A stretch of 64,000 nt of DNA from Coralloluteibacterium thermophilum (GTDB taxonomy: Bacteria; Pseudomonadota; Gammaproteobacteria; Xanthomonadales; Xanthomonadaceae), in NCBI RefSeq assembly GCF_042654365.1, contig NZ_JBHSGG010000031.1, positions 1 through 64,000 on the forward strand, in the 5' to 3' direction. The translations under genes and the position numbers were made by a program. The first letter of the stretch is position 1. Each line of letters begins with the position of its first letter. Under the pieces are notes generated by a model. The model was not told where the DNA came from. It saw nothing but the letters and a program-made list of their open reading frames with translations, and searched no databases. Of this stretch, positions 7,520 through 15,526 are shown piece by piece.

Positions 7520-9021
7520 GGCGTCTCCTCGACCACCGGCAGCGAGGGATCCACCACGGGGAAGGGCGGGCCTGCGTCGAGCAGGCCGAACACCGGCGCC
7601 GAGGCGAAGCCGGCGGCGATGGCCAGGGCCGCGAGCGCGAGCGCGGCGAGCTCCATCGTGCGCGGCAGCGCGACCGGCGGACGCGGCGCGTCGTCGGCGG
7701 GCGCGGCGAACATCGCGCTCAGCGCGCGGAACACGTAGACCGACGCCAGCAGGCTGCCGACCAGCAGCACCGCCATCCAGCCCCAGCCCGCCCCCATCCA
7801 CGCCGCCTCCAGCATGAGCCACTTGGCGAGAAAGCCGCCGCTGGGCGGCAGCCCCATCAGGCTGACCCCCGCCACCGCGAAGGCGAACACGCTCAGCGGC
7901 AGGCGGCGTCCCGCGCCGGCGAGATCCGGCAGGCGGTCGCTGCCCAGCCCCTGCAGCAGGTTGGCCGCGGCCAGGAACATGGCCGACTTCGCCAGCGCGT
8001 GCGCCAGCAACTGGTAGATGGCGCCGTGCCAGGCCACCGCCCCGGCCCCTGCGGCGGCGGCCAGCGGGAACACCAGCATCAGGTAGCCCAGCTGGGCGAC
8101 GGTCGAGTAGGCCACCATGCGCTTGAGCCGGACCTGCACCAGCGCCGCGACCGAGCCGTACAGCGCCGCGGTGCCGCCGAGCGCGCCGAGCAGCACGCCC
8201 ACCGCCGCCGGCTGCGCGCCGTCGAGCGTCCAGAACCACAGGCGGTAGAGCAGGTAGAGCGCGGTCTTGACCACCAGCGCCGACAGCACCGCGCTGACTG
8301 CGCCCGGCGCGCGCGCATGCGCCGGCGGCAGCCAGATGTGCAGCGGGAAGATCGCGCCCTTGAGCAGCAGCGACACCACCGCCAGCGCCAGCGCGGTGCG
8401 CGTCGCGCCGCTGCCCTCGCCCGCGACGCCGGCCAGGAGGTAGAGGTCGAGCGTGCCGTGTTCGCTGTAGAGCAGGGCGACGGCGAGCAGGTAGGCCAGC
8501 GAGGCCAGCATCGCCAGCAGCAGATAGCGCATGGCCGCGCGCAGCGCCGCGGCCTTGCCGCTCCACGAGACCAGGGCCACGCCCGCGAGCGTCACCAGCT
8601 CGATGGCGACGTAGAGGTTGAACAGGTCGGCCGACAGGAAGAAGGCGTTGAGCCCCGCCATCATCAGCAGCCAGACCGGCCAGAAGCGCGTGCCGGCGAC
8701 GGCCTGTGGCGGTTGCGCGCGGAAGGCGTGCAGCCCGGCGCCGGCGCCGACCACCGCGACCAGCCACAGCATCACCAGGGCCAGCGCGTCCAGCCGCAGG
8801 CCGATGCCCAGCGGCGGCACCTGCCCGGCGAGCGCGAGCTCGATCACCGGCTGCGCGCGCAGGGCCAGGGTGGGCGGCACCAGCAGCGCGAGCGGCGCGA
8901 GGAGGGCGGCCAGCACGATGCCGGCGCGCAGCCGCGGCAGGCCGCCGCCGAGCAGCACCAGCGCGGCGGCGGCGGACAGGGGCCCGAAGACCAGGGCTGC
9001 CAGCGCCGCCTCAGTCGTCAT
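7516..9021 (-). CDS. mrpD: Mrp-type Na+/H+ antiporter subunit D
   Basis: A 501-residue NuoN/MrpD-family subunit with about 14 predicted transmembrane helices. TM5 retains glutamate (NLYVAIELVTL), TM7-8 reads IWLPPAHARAPGAVSAVLSA then LVVKTALY, and TM12 has GGFLAKW, so all key proton-path residues are present. It overlaps the mrpC-like gene by 11 bases and the next gene by 4. In Mrp complexes this subunit works with MrpA in cation/proton exchange at the cytoplasmic membrane. Confidence 0.9.
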   Translation of the reverse strand: MTTEAALAALVFGPLSAAAALVLLGGGLPRLRAGIVLAALLAPLALLVPPTLALRAQPVIELALAGQVPPLGIGLRLDALALVMLWLVAVVGAGAGLHAFRAQPPQAVAGTRFWPVWLLMMAGLNAFFLSADLFNLYVAIELVTLAGVALVSWSGKAAALRAAMRYLLLAMLASLAYLLAVALLYSEHGTLDLYLLAGVAGEGSGATRTALALAVVSLLLKGAIFPLHIWLPPAHARAPGAVSAVLSALVVKTALYLLYRLWFWTLDGAQPAAVGVLLGALGGTAALYGSVAALVQVRLKRMVAYSTVAQLGYLMLVFPLAAAAGAGAVAWHGAIYQLLAHALAKSAMFLAAANLLQGLGSDRLPDLAGAGRRLPLSVFAFAVAGVSLMGLPPSGGFLAKWLMLEAAWMGAGWGWMAVLLVGSLLASVYVFRALSAMFAAPADDAPRPPVALPRTMELAALALAALAIAAGFASAPVFGLLDAGPPFPVVDPSLPVVEETP

Positions 9022-9319
9022 CGTCGTCCACGTCCAGGCGGGTGTCGCCGGCCACGCGGGCGAGGCGGTCCAGCAGGCCGAGCGCGAAGGCGGTCATCGA
9101 GACCGCGACCACGATGCCGGTCAGCACCAGGGCCTGCGGCACCGGGTCAGGCGCCTCGCCGCTGCGGCCCGCGAGCGCGACGAGCAGCAGGAAGACGCCG
9201 CCGCCGAGCAGGTTGAGGCAGAGCAGCTTGCGCATGAGGTGCGCGGCCGTCAGCAGGCCGTGCACGCCCGCCCCGATGATCGCGGCCGCGGCCAGCACGT
9301 AGAGCGTCGCCTGGCTCAT
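9011..9319 (-). CDS. mrpC: Mrp-type antiporter subunit C (NuoK-like)
   Basis: A 102-residue, three-helix membrane protein of the NuoK/MnhC family. The central segment LMRKLLCLNLLGGGVFLLLV is the characteristic second helix, followed by PQALVLTGIVVAVSMTAFAL, which matches the family's ALVLTAIVIxxA motif. It ends in a run of five aspartates, unusual for the family but possibly a soluble tail. Overlaps mrpB by 4 bases and mrpD by 11. Confidence 0.93.
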   Translation of the reverse strand: MSQATLYVLAAAAIIGAGVHGLLTAAHLMRKLLCLNLLGGGVFLLLVALAGRSGEAPDPVPQALVLTGIVVAVSMTAFALGLLDRLARVAGDTRLDVDDDDD

Positions 9320-10251
9320 GGCCGCTGGCCTCCGCGCAGGCCGCTGCCGCCCGCGAACAGCAGCACCAGGGTGAGCGCGATGGAGAGCAGCATCGCGGTC
9401 TCGATGGCGTAGATGGCCCAGCCGCCCGGCAGGGTCAGCATCGCCTCGCCGCGGCCGAGTGCGGCCAGCCCGATGCCCGCGAACACCGCGATGCCGAGCA
9501 CGAGCCCGATGCGCTCGGTCCAGCCCAGCGAGGACGCCGGGCGCAGCCGTGCGGTGAGCACGAGCAGCACGCCGACCGCCGCCAGCACCGCGCCGCCCTG
9601 GAACGCGCCGCCGGGCGCGTAGCCGCCGGCATAGAGCAGGTAGCCGGCCACCAGCACGCCCAGGGGCACCAGCGCCGCGAGCAGGGCGGCGACCAGCGGC
9701 TGGCCGGCCGGCGCGGGCGCCGGCAGCTCGGGCGCGCCCGCGGGTCCCTGCACCGCGCGCATGCCGAGCAGGGCGACCAGCAGCACCATCAGTTCCATCA
9801 GCGTGTCGTAGCCGCGGAACACCAGCAGCACCGCGGTGACCGGGTTCTCGACCGGCAGGTCCGCCATGGCCGCCAGCGCGCGCTCGCCGGCGCTGCCGGG
9901 GCCTGCCGGGAGTTCCAGCGCGAAGGTGCCGAGCGTCGCGACCAGCCCGGCCGTCAGCAGCGCGATCGGCGCCGCCAGCCGGTTGCCGCGCCGCACCGGC
10001 CGCGCGGGCGGGCCCTTGGCGCGCAGCAGGCGGCGGTAGCCCACCATCAGCAGCGCACCGGTCATGCCGGCGCCGATGGCGGCCTCGGCGATGGCGAGGT
10101 CCGGCGCCGACAGCCGCGCCCAGACCAGGGCCATCACCAGCCCGAACACCACGAACATCACGATGCCGCGGAACAGCACCCGGTCCAGCGCCACCTGCAG
10201 CGCCAGGCCGACCAGGGCCAGCGCGAGCAGGCCGTCGAGCACCAGCGTCAT
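9316..10251 (-). CDS. mrpB: DUF4040-MnhB fusion subunit (MrpA C-terminal part plus MrpB)
   Basis: A 311-residue membrane protein with two parts. Residues 1-75 form a DUF4040 domain (VFGLVMALVWARLSAPDLAI, then EAAIGAGMTGALL) that in classical operons is the C-terminal end of MrpA. Residues about 130-300 form an MnhB domain (VTAVLLVFRGYDTLMELMVL, then GYAPGGAFQGGA). The arrangement supplies the piece absent from the short MrpA-like protein at 6020-7519. The ATG at 10251 overlaps the mrpG stop by 4 bases. Confidence 0.88.
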   Translation of the reverse strand: MTLVLDGLLALALVGLALQVALDRVLFRGIVMFVVFGLVMALVWARLSAPDLAIAEAAIGAGMTGALLMVGYRRLLRAKGPPARPVRRGNRLAAPIALLTAGLVATLGTFALELPAGPGSAGERALAAMADLPVENPVTAVLLVFRGYDTLMELMVLLVALLGMRAVQGPAGAPELPAPAPAGQPLVAALLAALVPLGVLVAGYLLYAGGYAPGGAFQGGAVLAAVGVLLVLTARLRPASSLGWTERIGLVLGIAVFAGIGLAALGRGEAMLTLPGGWAIYAIETAMLLSIALTLVLLFAGGSGLRGGQRP

Positions 10252-10532
10252 CGGCCGTCCTCCCCGCCCGGCAGCGCCGAGCGCGCGATCAGGTGCGCCG
10301 AGACCGTCGCCGCCAGCAGGGCCAGCAGCCAGACCACCAGCAGCAACGCCGCCGTGCGCCAGGAGCCGGCCAGCAGCGCCAGCCCGGCGCACAGGCAGCC
10401 CAGGCCCAGGTTGTCCGCCTTGGTCAGCGCGTGCAGGCGCGAGTGCGCGTCCGGGAAGCGCAGCAGGCCCACGGTGCCGGCGAGGAAGAAGAAGGCGCCG
10501 GCCAGCAGCAGCGGAGCCGCGAGCCAGCTCAC
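10248..10532 (-). CDS. mrpG: Mrp-type antiporter subunit G
   Basis: A 94-residue membrane protein with three helices. The motif LAGTVGLLRFPDAHSRLHAL, then TKADNLGLG, is the conserved PhaG/MnhG/MrpG signature (GLxRFPDxxxRxHAxTKAxTLG). GTG start at 10532, overlapping the mrpF stop by 4 bases; a longer frame exists upstream but is antisense-like. Part of the eight-gene operon. Confidence 0.93.
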   Translation of the reverse strand: MSWLAAPLLLAGAFFFLAGTVGLLRFPDAHSRLHALTKADNLGLGCLCAGLALLAGSWRTAALLLVVWLLALLAATVSAHLIARSALPGGEDGR

Positions 10533-10807
10533 GGCACGTCCTCCTCGTCGGTGCCGCGGCCGCGCGGCAGGCCGACGAAGGCCACGCTGAGGATGGCGGC
10601 CAGCATCACGAACACCAGCGCGGCGTCGCGCAGCGCCGGCAGCGCGGCGAGCTCGGCGAGCACCAGCAGCACGGCGACCGTGGTCGAGCCGAACAGCAGC
10701 GCCGCCGACATGCGGTCGGCAGGCGTCGGCCCGCGCCACACCCGCAGCAGCCCCGCGGCGAGATTCAGCAGGAGGAAGACCGCCAGGGCGGCGAGCAGCG
10801 CGTTCAT
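10529..10807 (-). CDS. mrpF: Mrp-type antiporter subunit F
   Basis: A 92-residue, three-helix membrane protein. The signature RVWRGPTPADRMSAALLFGS matches the MrpF/PhaF family (RxxxGPTxxDRxxAxxxxG), and the conserved Asp in the loop after helix 1 is present. ATG at 10807 overlaps mrpE by 4 bases. The acidic tail DEEDVP is on the cytoplasmic side by analogy. Confidence 0.93.
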   Translation of the reverse strand: MNALLAALAVFLLLNLAAGLLRVWRGPTPADRMSAALLFGSTTVAVLLVLAELAALPALRDAALVFVMLAAILSVAFVGLPRGRGTDEEDVP

Positions 10808-11370
10808 GCGCGCCTCCCCGCGGCCGCCGCCGGCACGGGCGCGCCCGGCCGCGCCTCCAGGCCGAACAGGTGCGCCACGCGGCGCTCCAGCGGCGCGAGC
10901 GTCCTGCCGGCATCCGCCGAGAGCGCATGCACGCGCAGCAGGCCGTCGTCGCCGATGTCCACCGAGAGCGTGCCCGGCAGCAGGCTCACCATCGCCACCA
11001 TCAGCGTCCGTGGCGCGCCCGCAGGCAGGCCGATGCGGTAGTCGAGGAGGGTCGGTTCCACCGGGCACGACGGCGCCAGCGCGCGCCGCGCGACGTCGAT
11101 CCCGCCCAGCACCGATTCGCGCAGGAAGTACAGCGCGAAGCCCGCCAGCCGCAGCGGCCGCCAGCGGTAGTCGTCGCCCGGCGCCAGCCAGCTTCCCGCC
11201 AGCGCTCCGGCCACCGCGAAGGCCAGCCCCACCAGTGGCGCCGACGTCCCCGCGAGCACGAACCACAGTGCCCACGAGACCAGCGTCACCTGCACGACCC
11301 AACGGATCCGCCCCCGCACGCCGGGTGGCGCGGACGTGGCGGAGCGGGGTGCGGGGGAGGGCGGCGACAT
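10804..11370 (-). CDS. mrpE: Mrp-type antiporter subunit E, first gene of operon
   Basis: A 188-residue membrane protein of the MnhE family: two N-terminal helices (WVVQVTLVSWALWFVLAG, then AFAVAGALAGSWL), then the conserved soluble region with LRLAGFALYFLRES and MVSLLPGTLSVDI, the latter the family's most conserved segment (SITLTPGTLTVDV in relatives). A proline-rich 20-residue N terminus precedes the first helix, so a start slightly inside is possible. The gene leads the minus-strand operon; the 279-base gap to the divergent gene at 11650 should hold its promoter, but none is obvious. Confidence 0.9.
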   Translation of the reverse strand: MSPPSPAPRSATSAPPGVRGRIRWVVQVTLVSWALWFVLAGTSAPLVGLAFAVAGALAGSWLAPGDDYRWRPLRLAGFALYFLRESVLGGIDVARRALAPSCPVEPTLLDYRIGLPAGAPRTLMVAMVSLLPGTLSVDIGDDGLLRVHALSADAGRTLAPLERRVAHLFGLEARPGAPVPAAAAGRRA

Positions 11371-11649
11371 CGGCGGCAGGCGGAGTCCGTCGGGGCGACG
11401 TGGCAGTATCGGGGGCGTCGCGTGATGGTGCGGTTCTTGGTGGAGGGGACGGGGCGCCGGCGCGCTCGCCCGGACGTCATGGGGCGGCCGCAGTCTCCGT
11501 GCCGGCCGGGATTATGCGCCGGCCGCCCCGGCGGTGCCGCCGCGCTCGCAGCGTTCCTCGCCGTCCCCGCGACTTGCGCGGACCCGGCGCGCGGGGAGAA
11601 TCCCCGTTCCGGCACCGCCCGCCGCGCAGAACATGAGGAAGCACATCGC

Positions 11650-11943
11650 ATGACAGCATCGACCGACCGCACCCGCCTCACCACCGGCGCCCGGTTCTTC
11701 ATCGGCGCCGCGACGCTGCTGGCGCTGGTCAACGTCGCGAACTTCGCCTTCTACGGCAGGGAGTGGCACAGCCTGGTGTCCGCCGTCGGCTTCGCGCTGA
11801 TGGCCTACGGCACCTACCGGGGCGGCGGGCCCAACACGCGCGCGGCGGACGGGCGGCTCGTGGTCGACAGGAAGGCGCGCATGCTGCTCATCCTGGGCAT
11901 GGTCCTGGCCCTCGCGGGCATGGTCGCCCGGCACATGGGCTGA
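11650..11943 (+). CDS. small hypothetical membrane protein
   Basis: A 97-residue protein with three predicted transmembrane helices (about residues 14-32, 40-56 and 76-94) joined by short basic loops. No family recognised. ATG at 11650 has GAGGAAG about 12 bases upstream. It is divergent from the antiporter operon and directly followed by a truncated nucleotidyltransferase. Confidence 0.65.
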   Translation: MTASTDRTRLTTGARFFIGAATLLALVNVANFAFYGREWHSLVSAVGFALMAYGTYRGGGPNTRAADGRLVVDRKARMLLILGMVLALAGMVARHMG

Positions 11944-11946
11944 GCC

Positions 11947-12225
11947 GTGGGCATCGACCGGCGGGCCGCGCCCGCCGGCATTCCGGCGGAAGCCCTGCGC
12001 GCCTGCGGGCTTCTCCGCGATGCGCTCGGCGACGCCGTCCGCGCGGTCTACCTGTTCGGATCGGCCGTCGCGGGCGGGCTGCGGCCCGACAGCGACGTCG
12101 ACGTGCTCGCCGTGGTGGACCGCCCGCTGGAGCGCGACGCAGGCAGGGCCCTGGTCGCGGGGCCGGATCGCGGTGGCCTGAGCCGGCCTGCCGGTCGCTA
12201 TCCTCCCTTCGAATGCGTGCCGTGA
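11947..12225 (+). pseudogene. truncated nucleotidyltransferase (AadA/MNT-like N-terminal fragment)
   Basis: A frame of 92 codons from a GTG at 11947. Residues about 35-60 read VYLFGSAVAGGLRPDSDVDV, which is the GS-x10-D-x-D nucleotidyltransferase motif and closely follows the style of aminoglycoside adenylyltransferases of the AadA group. Intact relatives are about 260 residues. Here similarity stops near residue 72 (ERDAGRALV) and the rest (AGPDRGGLSRP...) is unrelated and proline/glycine-rich. I read it as a 3'-deleted remnant. It could still be a short antitoxin-like MNT protein, but no HEPN partner is adjacent. Confidence 0.6.
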
Positions 12226-12242
12226 GGGCCGATGGCGTGGCG

Positions 12243-12851
12243 ATGCGGTTTGCAGGACGGATCTCGGACTGGAACGACGACAAGGGGTTCGGCTTCGTCA
12301 CGCCGAACGGCGGCGGCGCGCGCGCCTTCGTCCACATCGGGGCCTTCCAGGGCGGCGGCCGCCGACGTCCGCTGGACGGCGACCTGATCTCCTACGAGAT
12401 CGCCCGGGACGCCAGGGGCCGCAGCACTGCCGTGCGTGTCCGCTTCGCCGGCCAGCGCCGGGAGCGCCGTGCGCCGCGACGGCGCGTTCCCCGCGCGGCC
12501 CTCGGCGGCACGGCGCTCGCCGTCGTCGCCGCCGGCGGGCTGCTGGGCGTGCTGCCGATGCCGGTCGCCGGCCTCTACGGTCTGCTCAGCCTCGTCTCGT
12601 TCTGCATGTACTGGCTGGACAAGACCGCCGCCGGTGCCGGCCGTCGCCGCACGCCCGAGAAGACCCTGCATCTCGTCGACCTGCTCGGCGGATGGCCCGG
12701 TGCGCTCCTGGCGCAGCACCGCTTCCGGCACAAGACGGCGAAGGCGTCGTTCCAGGCGATCTTCCGGGTGACGGCGGTCGCCAACGTCGGCGTCGTCGGC
12801 TGGCTCGTGTGGAGTGGGCGCGCGTCGATCGGGGCCGCCGGCTGGCCGTAG
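12243..12851 (+). CDS. cold-shock domain fused to DUF1294 membrane domain
   Basis: A 202-residue two-domain protein. Residues 1-65 form a cold-shock fold with RNP-type strands (DDKGFGFVTPNGG and RAFVHIGAF). After a basic linker, residues about 88-195 are a DUF1294 membrane domain with the signature FCMYWLDKTAAGAGRRRTPE, then HLVDLLGGWPGALLAQ and RHKTAKASFQ. The CSD-DUF1294 combination is recurrent in proteobacteria, function unknown; it would place a nucleic-acid-binding domain at the membrane. An in-frame ATG at 12213 adds ten residues; 12243 is chosen because the CSD begins right after it. Confidence 0.85.
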   Translation: MRFAGRISDWNDDKGFGFVTPNGGGARAFVHIGAFQGGGRRRPLDGDLISYEIARDARGRSTAVRVRFAGQRRERRAPRRRVPRAALGGTALAVVAAGGLLGVLPMPVAGLYGLLSLVSFCMYWLDKTAAGAGRRRTPEKTLHLVDLLGGWPGALLAQHRFRHKTAKASFQAIFRVTAVANVGVVGWLVWSGRASIGAAGWP

Positions 12852-12959
12852 ACACGCGGCTCGGAGCGCGCGCCGCCGCGTGGTCGTCGCTGCCGGCGTT
12901 CCGGGCGGCGCGCGCTCGTGCGTCCGCCGCGCACCCGGCGTTGCGGCAGGCCCGTCGTT

Positions 12960-13529
12960 TCAGTGCAGGACGCGGCGCGCGCCGAGGAAGTTCTCGCGCC
13001 ACCAGTGGCCGTCGAGGCGGTCCATGCGCACCGTGCCGCCGCTGTTGGGCGCGTGCACGAAACGGCCCTCGCCGACGTAGATGCCGACGTGGCTGGCCTG
13101 GCGCCCGCTGCCGAAGAACACGAGGTCGCCCGCCGCGATGTCGGCCACGCGGATGCGCGGCGCGTCCAGTTCGTGCATGGCCTGCGAGGTGCGCGGCAGC
13201 GCGACGCCGACGGCGTCGCGGTAGACGTAGACCACCAGGCCGCTGCAGTCGAAGCCGCCTTCCGGGGTGTTGCCGCCGTAGCGGTAGGGCGTGCCGACCA
13301 GGCCGAGCGCGCGCATCAGCACGTCGTTGGCGCGCGGCGAGACCGGCGTGGGGCGGTCGTAGCCCTCGCTGTGCCAGTCGCGCATGGGCTTGGGCGCGCC
13401 GGTGGGCCGGGTGTCGCGGCCGCCGCAGGCGGCCACCGCCAGCGCGACGGACACGACGAGGATGCGGGCGGCTGCGCGCGCTGCTGGCGTGCGCGCACGG
13501 GCGCCGGGATAATGCGCGGTCTTGTTCAC
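12960..13529 (-). CDS. NlpC/P60-family lipoprotein peptidoglycan hydrolase
   Basis: About 189 residues. The N terminus has a basic region, a hydrophobic stretch (ILVVSVALAVAA) and a lipobox cysteine (VAAC), so it is a lipoprotein. The C-terminal NlpC/P60 domain has the catalytic Cys in GGFDCSGLVVYVYRD, the His in GRQASHVGIYVGEG, and a third polar residue near FVHAP. These enzymes cut peptide stems in peptidoglycan. I chose the GTG at 13529 because it gives a normal signal peptide; the frame extends to an ATG at 13568, only 16 bases from the divergent slyD start. Confidence 0.88.
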   Translation of the reverse strand: MNKTAHYPGARARTPAARAAARILVVSVALAVAACGGRDTRPTGAPKPMRDWHSEGYDRPTPVSPRANDVLMRALGLVGTPYRYGGNTPEGGFDCSGLVVYVYRDAVGVALPRTSQAMHELDAPRIRVADIAAGDLVFFGSGRQASHVGIYVGEGRFVHAPNSGGTVRMDRLDGHWWRENFLGARRVLH

Positions 13530-13584
13530 GGCCACCGATGATGCCGCAGTCCGCGGTGTCGCGGCCACGTCCCGGGATAGACGA

Positions 13585-14061
13585 ATGAAGATCGAGAAAG
13601 ACAGCGTCGTGCGTTTCCACTACCGCGTCAGCGAGGGCGGAAACGAGGTGGAGACCTCGCACGGCCGCGAGCCGCTGACCATCCTGGTCGGGCACGGTGC
13701 GATCATCCCGGGCCTTGAGAAGGCGCTGATCGGTGCCGAGGCGGGCGAGACCGTCTCCGTCGACGTGGCCAGCGACGAGGCCTACGGCCCGCGTCGCGAG
13801 GGCATGACCCAGCGCGTGGCGAAGAAGCTGTTCGGCAAGCAGAAGCTCGTCCCCGGCGCGCAGGTGGTGGTGCAGACCAACCAGGGCCCGCGCGCCGTCA
13901 CCGTGCAGAAGGTCGGCCTGTCGGTGGTCGACGTCGACCTCAACCACCCGATGGCCGGCAAGGACCTGCACTTCGACGTCGAGATCGTCGAGGTCCGCGC
14001 CGCCACGCCGGAAGAGATCGACCACGGCCACGCCCACGGCGAAGGCGGTCACCAGCATTGA
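13585..14061 (+). CDS. slyD: FKBP-type peptidyl-prolyl isomerase SlyD
   Basis: A 158-residue cytoplasmic chaperone and prolyl isomerase. The FKBP part has EVETSHGREPLTILVGHGAI and IIPGLEKALIGAEAGE, interrupted by the IF (insert-in-flap) chaperone domain (about residues 70-125). The C terminus DHGHAHGEGGHQH is a short His-rich metal-binding tail as in SlyD, which delivers nickel to hydrogenase in E. coli. ATG at 13585. A GATAAT box followed by GC lies at 13508-13513 on this strand and may be its -10. Confidence 0.93.
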   Translation: MKIEKDSVVRFHYRVSEGGNEVETSHGREPLTILVGHGAIIPGLEKALIGAEAGETVSVDVASDEAYGPRREGMTQRVAKKLFGKQKLVPGAQVVVQTNQGPRAVTVQKVGLSVVDVDLNHPMAGKDLHFDVEIVEVRAATPEEIDHGHAHGEGGHQH

Positions 14062-14077
14062 GCGGGGAGTGAGACAT

Positions 14078-14155
14078 GAGGAGCGGGAAACGAGTCCGGG
14101 GCAGCAGTGCCTTCCCCTCGTTTCTCGTTTCCCTTCACTCGCTTCCCGAGGCTGG
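14078..14155. repeat. imperfect inverted repeat (locus B)
   Basis: Purine-rich arm with GAGGAGCGGGAAACGAGT at 14078-14095 and pyrimidine-rich arm (CTCGTTTCTCGTTTCCC type) from about 14117. The 18-mer recurs exactly at 46881-46898. The element lies between slyD and the DUF418 gene and may act as a terminator-like hairpin. Confidence 0.8.
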
Positions 14156-14290
14156 ATGCACTGGCCGCTGCCGCCCGCGCCGTGCTGAGCTAGGCGCCTC
14201 GCCGTCGAGCCGGGGAGCTCGCATGTCCATGCCTTCCGTTCCGTCGCGCGGCACCGCACGCCGGTGCCGCGCGTACCCTGAGATCCGCCC

Positions 14291-15508
14291 GTGACGGCCG
14301 CCGCCGACGGTGCGCCGCGCGGGCGCATCGAACTGCTCGACGCGCTGCGCGGCGTGGCCCTGCTCGGCATCTTCCTGATGAACGTCGAGTGGTTCTCGCG
14401 CCCGATGCAGGAGCTGGGCATGGGCCCGCCCGCGGATGCCGCGGGCCTCGACGCGCTGCTCGGCTGGGGCATCTTCGCGGTCGTGCAGGGCAAGTTCTGG
14501 GTGCTGTTCTCGCTGCTGTTCGGCATGAGCTTCGCGGCGATGGAGGCCGCCGCGCCCGCGCGCGGCTTCGTGCCGACGATGCTGCGCCGGCTCGGCATGC
14601 TCGCCGCGCTGGGCGTCGCCCACGCACTGCTGCTGTGGCCGGGCGACATCCTGCTGGCCTACGCCGTGGCGGGGCTCGGGCTGCTGCTGTTCCGCGGCAT
14701 CGACGCGCGCGTGCTGGCCGGGCTCGGCATCGCGGTCTACATGGCGATGGCGCTGCTGGGCCTGCTTGGTTCGCTGATGATGGTCGGCATGCCCGAGCAG
14801 ATGGCGGACACGCTCGACGGGCTCGCCGCCGATCGCGCCGCAGGCGTGGTGCGCGGCGAGGTCTACGCCACCGGCGGCTACGCCGCGGTGACGGCGGCGC
14901 GCTGGCAGGACTTCGTCGCGGTCACGCTCGCCGGGCTGGGCAACAGCGCCTCCACGCTGGGCGTGTTCCTGGTCGGCGTGTGGTTCTTCCGCTCCGGCGT
15001 GGTCGCCGATCCCGCAGCGCACAGGCGCACGCTCGGCTGGATCGCCGTGCTCGGGCTCATGGTCGGCGTGCCGCTGGTATGGGCGGCGACCGCGCGCGCG
15101 ATGGCGCTGGAGGCCGGCGACATCGGCGGCCAGTACCTCGCGCTGTCGATCATGCTGCTCGGCAACCTGCCGGTGGCGCTGGCCTACCTCGCGCTGCTGG
15201 CGCTGGGCCTCTCCGCGCCGCTGGCGCGCGGGCTGCGGAGCGCATTGGCGCCGGCGGGGCGGATGGCGCTCACCAACTATCTGATGCAGTCGCTGGTCGC
15301 CTCGCTGGTGTTCTACGGCTACGGTCTCGGCCAGTGGGGGCAGATGGGGCGCACGGGACAGTGCGCGCTGGTGCTCGTCGTGTTCGCGGCGCAACTGGCG
15401 CTCAGCCGCTGGTGGCTGGCGCGCTTCGCCTACGGTCCGGTGGAATGGCTGTGGCGTGCGTTCGCCCGCCAGGCATGGCCGCGCTGGCGCGCGGGGGCCG
15501 CAGGCTGA
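14291..15508 (+). CDS. DUF418 (YeiB-family) membrane protein
   Basis: A 405-residue polytopic inner-membrane protein. The N terminus RIELLDALRGVALLGIFLMN is the signature of the YeiB/DUF418 group (R-x-x-x-LDxLRGxAxLGI-x-x-x-N), and the C-terminal DUF418 region contains GRMALTNYLMQSLVAS and YGPVEWLWR. Function not established; proposed to act as a transporter or acyltransferase-like protein. GTG start at 14291, directly before the conserved N terminus, without a clear ribosome site. Followed at 18 bases by a DadA-like gene. Confidence 0.9.
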   Translation: MTAAADGAPRGRIELLDALRGVALLGIFLMNVEWFSRPMQELGMGPPADAAGLDALLGWGIFAVVQGKFWVLFSLLFGMSFAAMEAAAPARGFVPTMLRRLGMLAALGVAHALLLWPGDILLAYAVAGLGLLLFRGIDARVLAGLGIAVYMAMALLGLLGSLMMVGMPEQMADTLDGLAADRAAGVVRGEVYATGGYAAVTAARWQDFVAVTLAGLGNSASTLGVFLVGVWFFRSGVVADPAAHRRTLGWIAVLGLMVGVPLVWAATARAMALEAGDIGGQYLALSIMLLGNLPVALAYLALLALGLSAPLARGLRSALAPAGRMALTNYLMQSLVASLVFYGYGLGQWGQMGRTGQCALVLVVFAAQLALSRWWLARFAYGPVEWLWRAFARQAWPRWRAGAAG

Positions 15509-15526
15509 CGCGTACACTCTGCGCGC

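Noticed and set aside
6020..9021. NADH dehydrogenase (complex I) operon
   Set aside because: The large subunits are complex I-like, but the neighbours are MrpE, F, G and B, which complex I lacks, and no peripheral-arm subunits (nuoB-G, I) are present.
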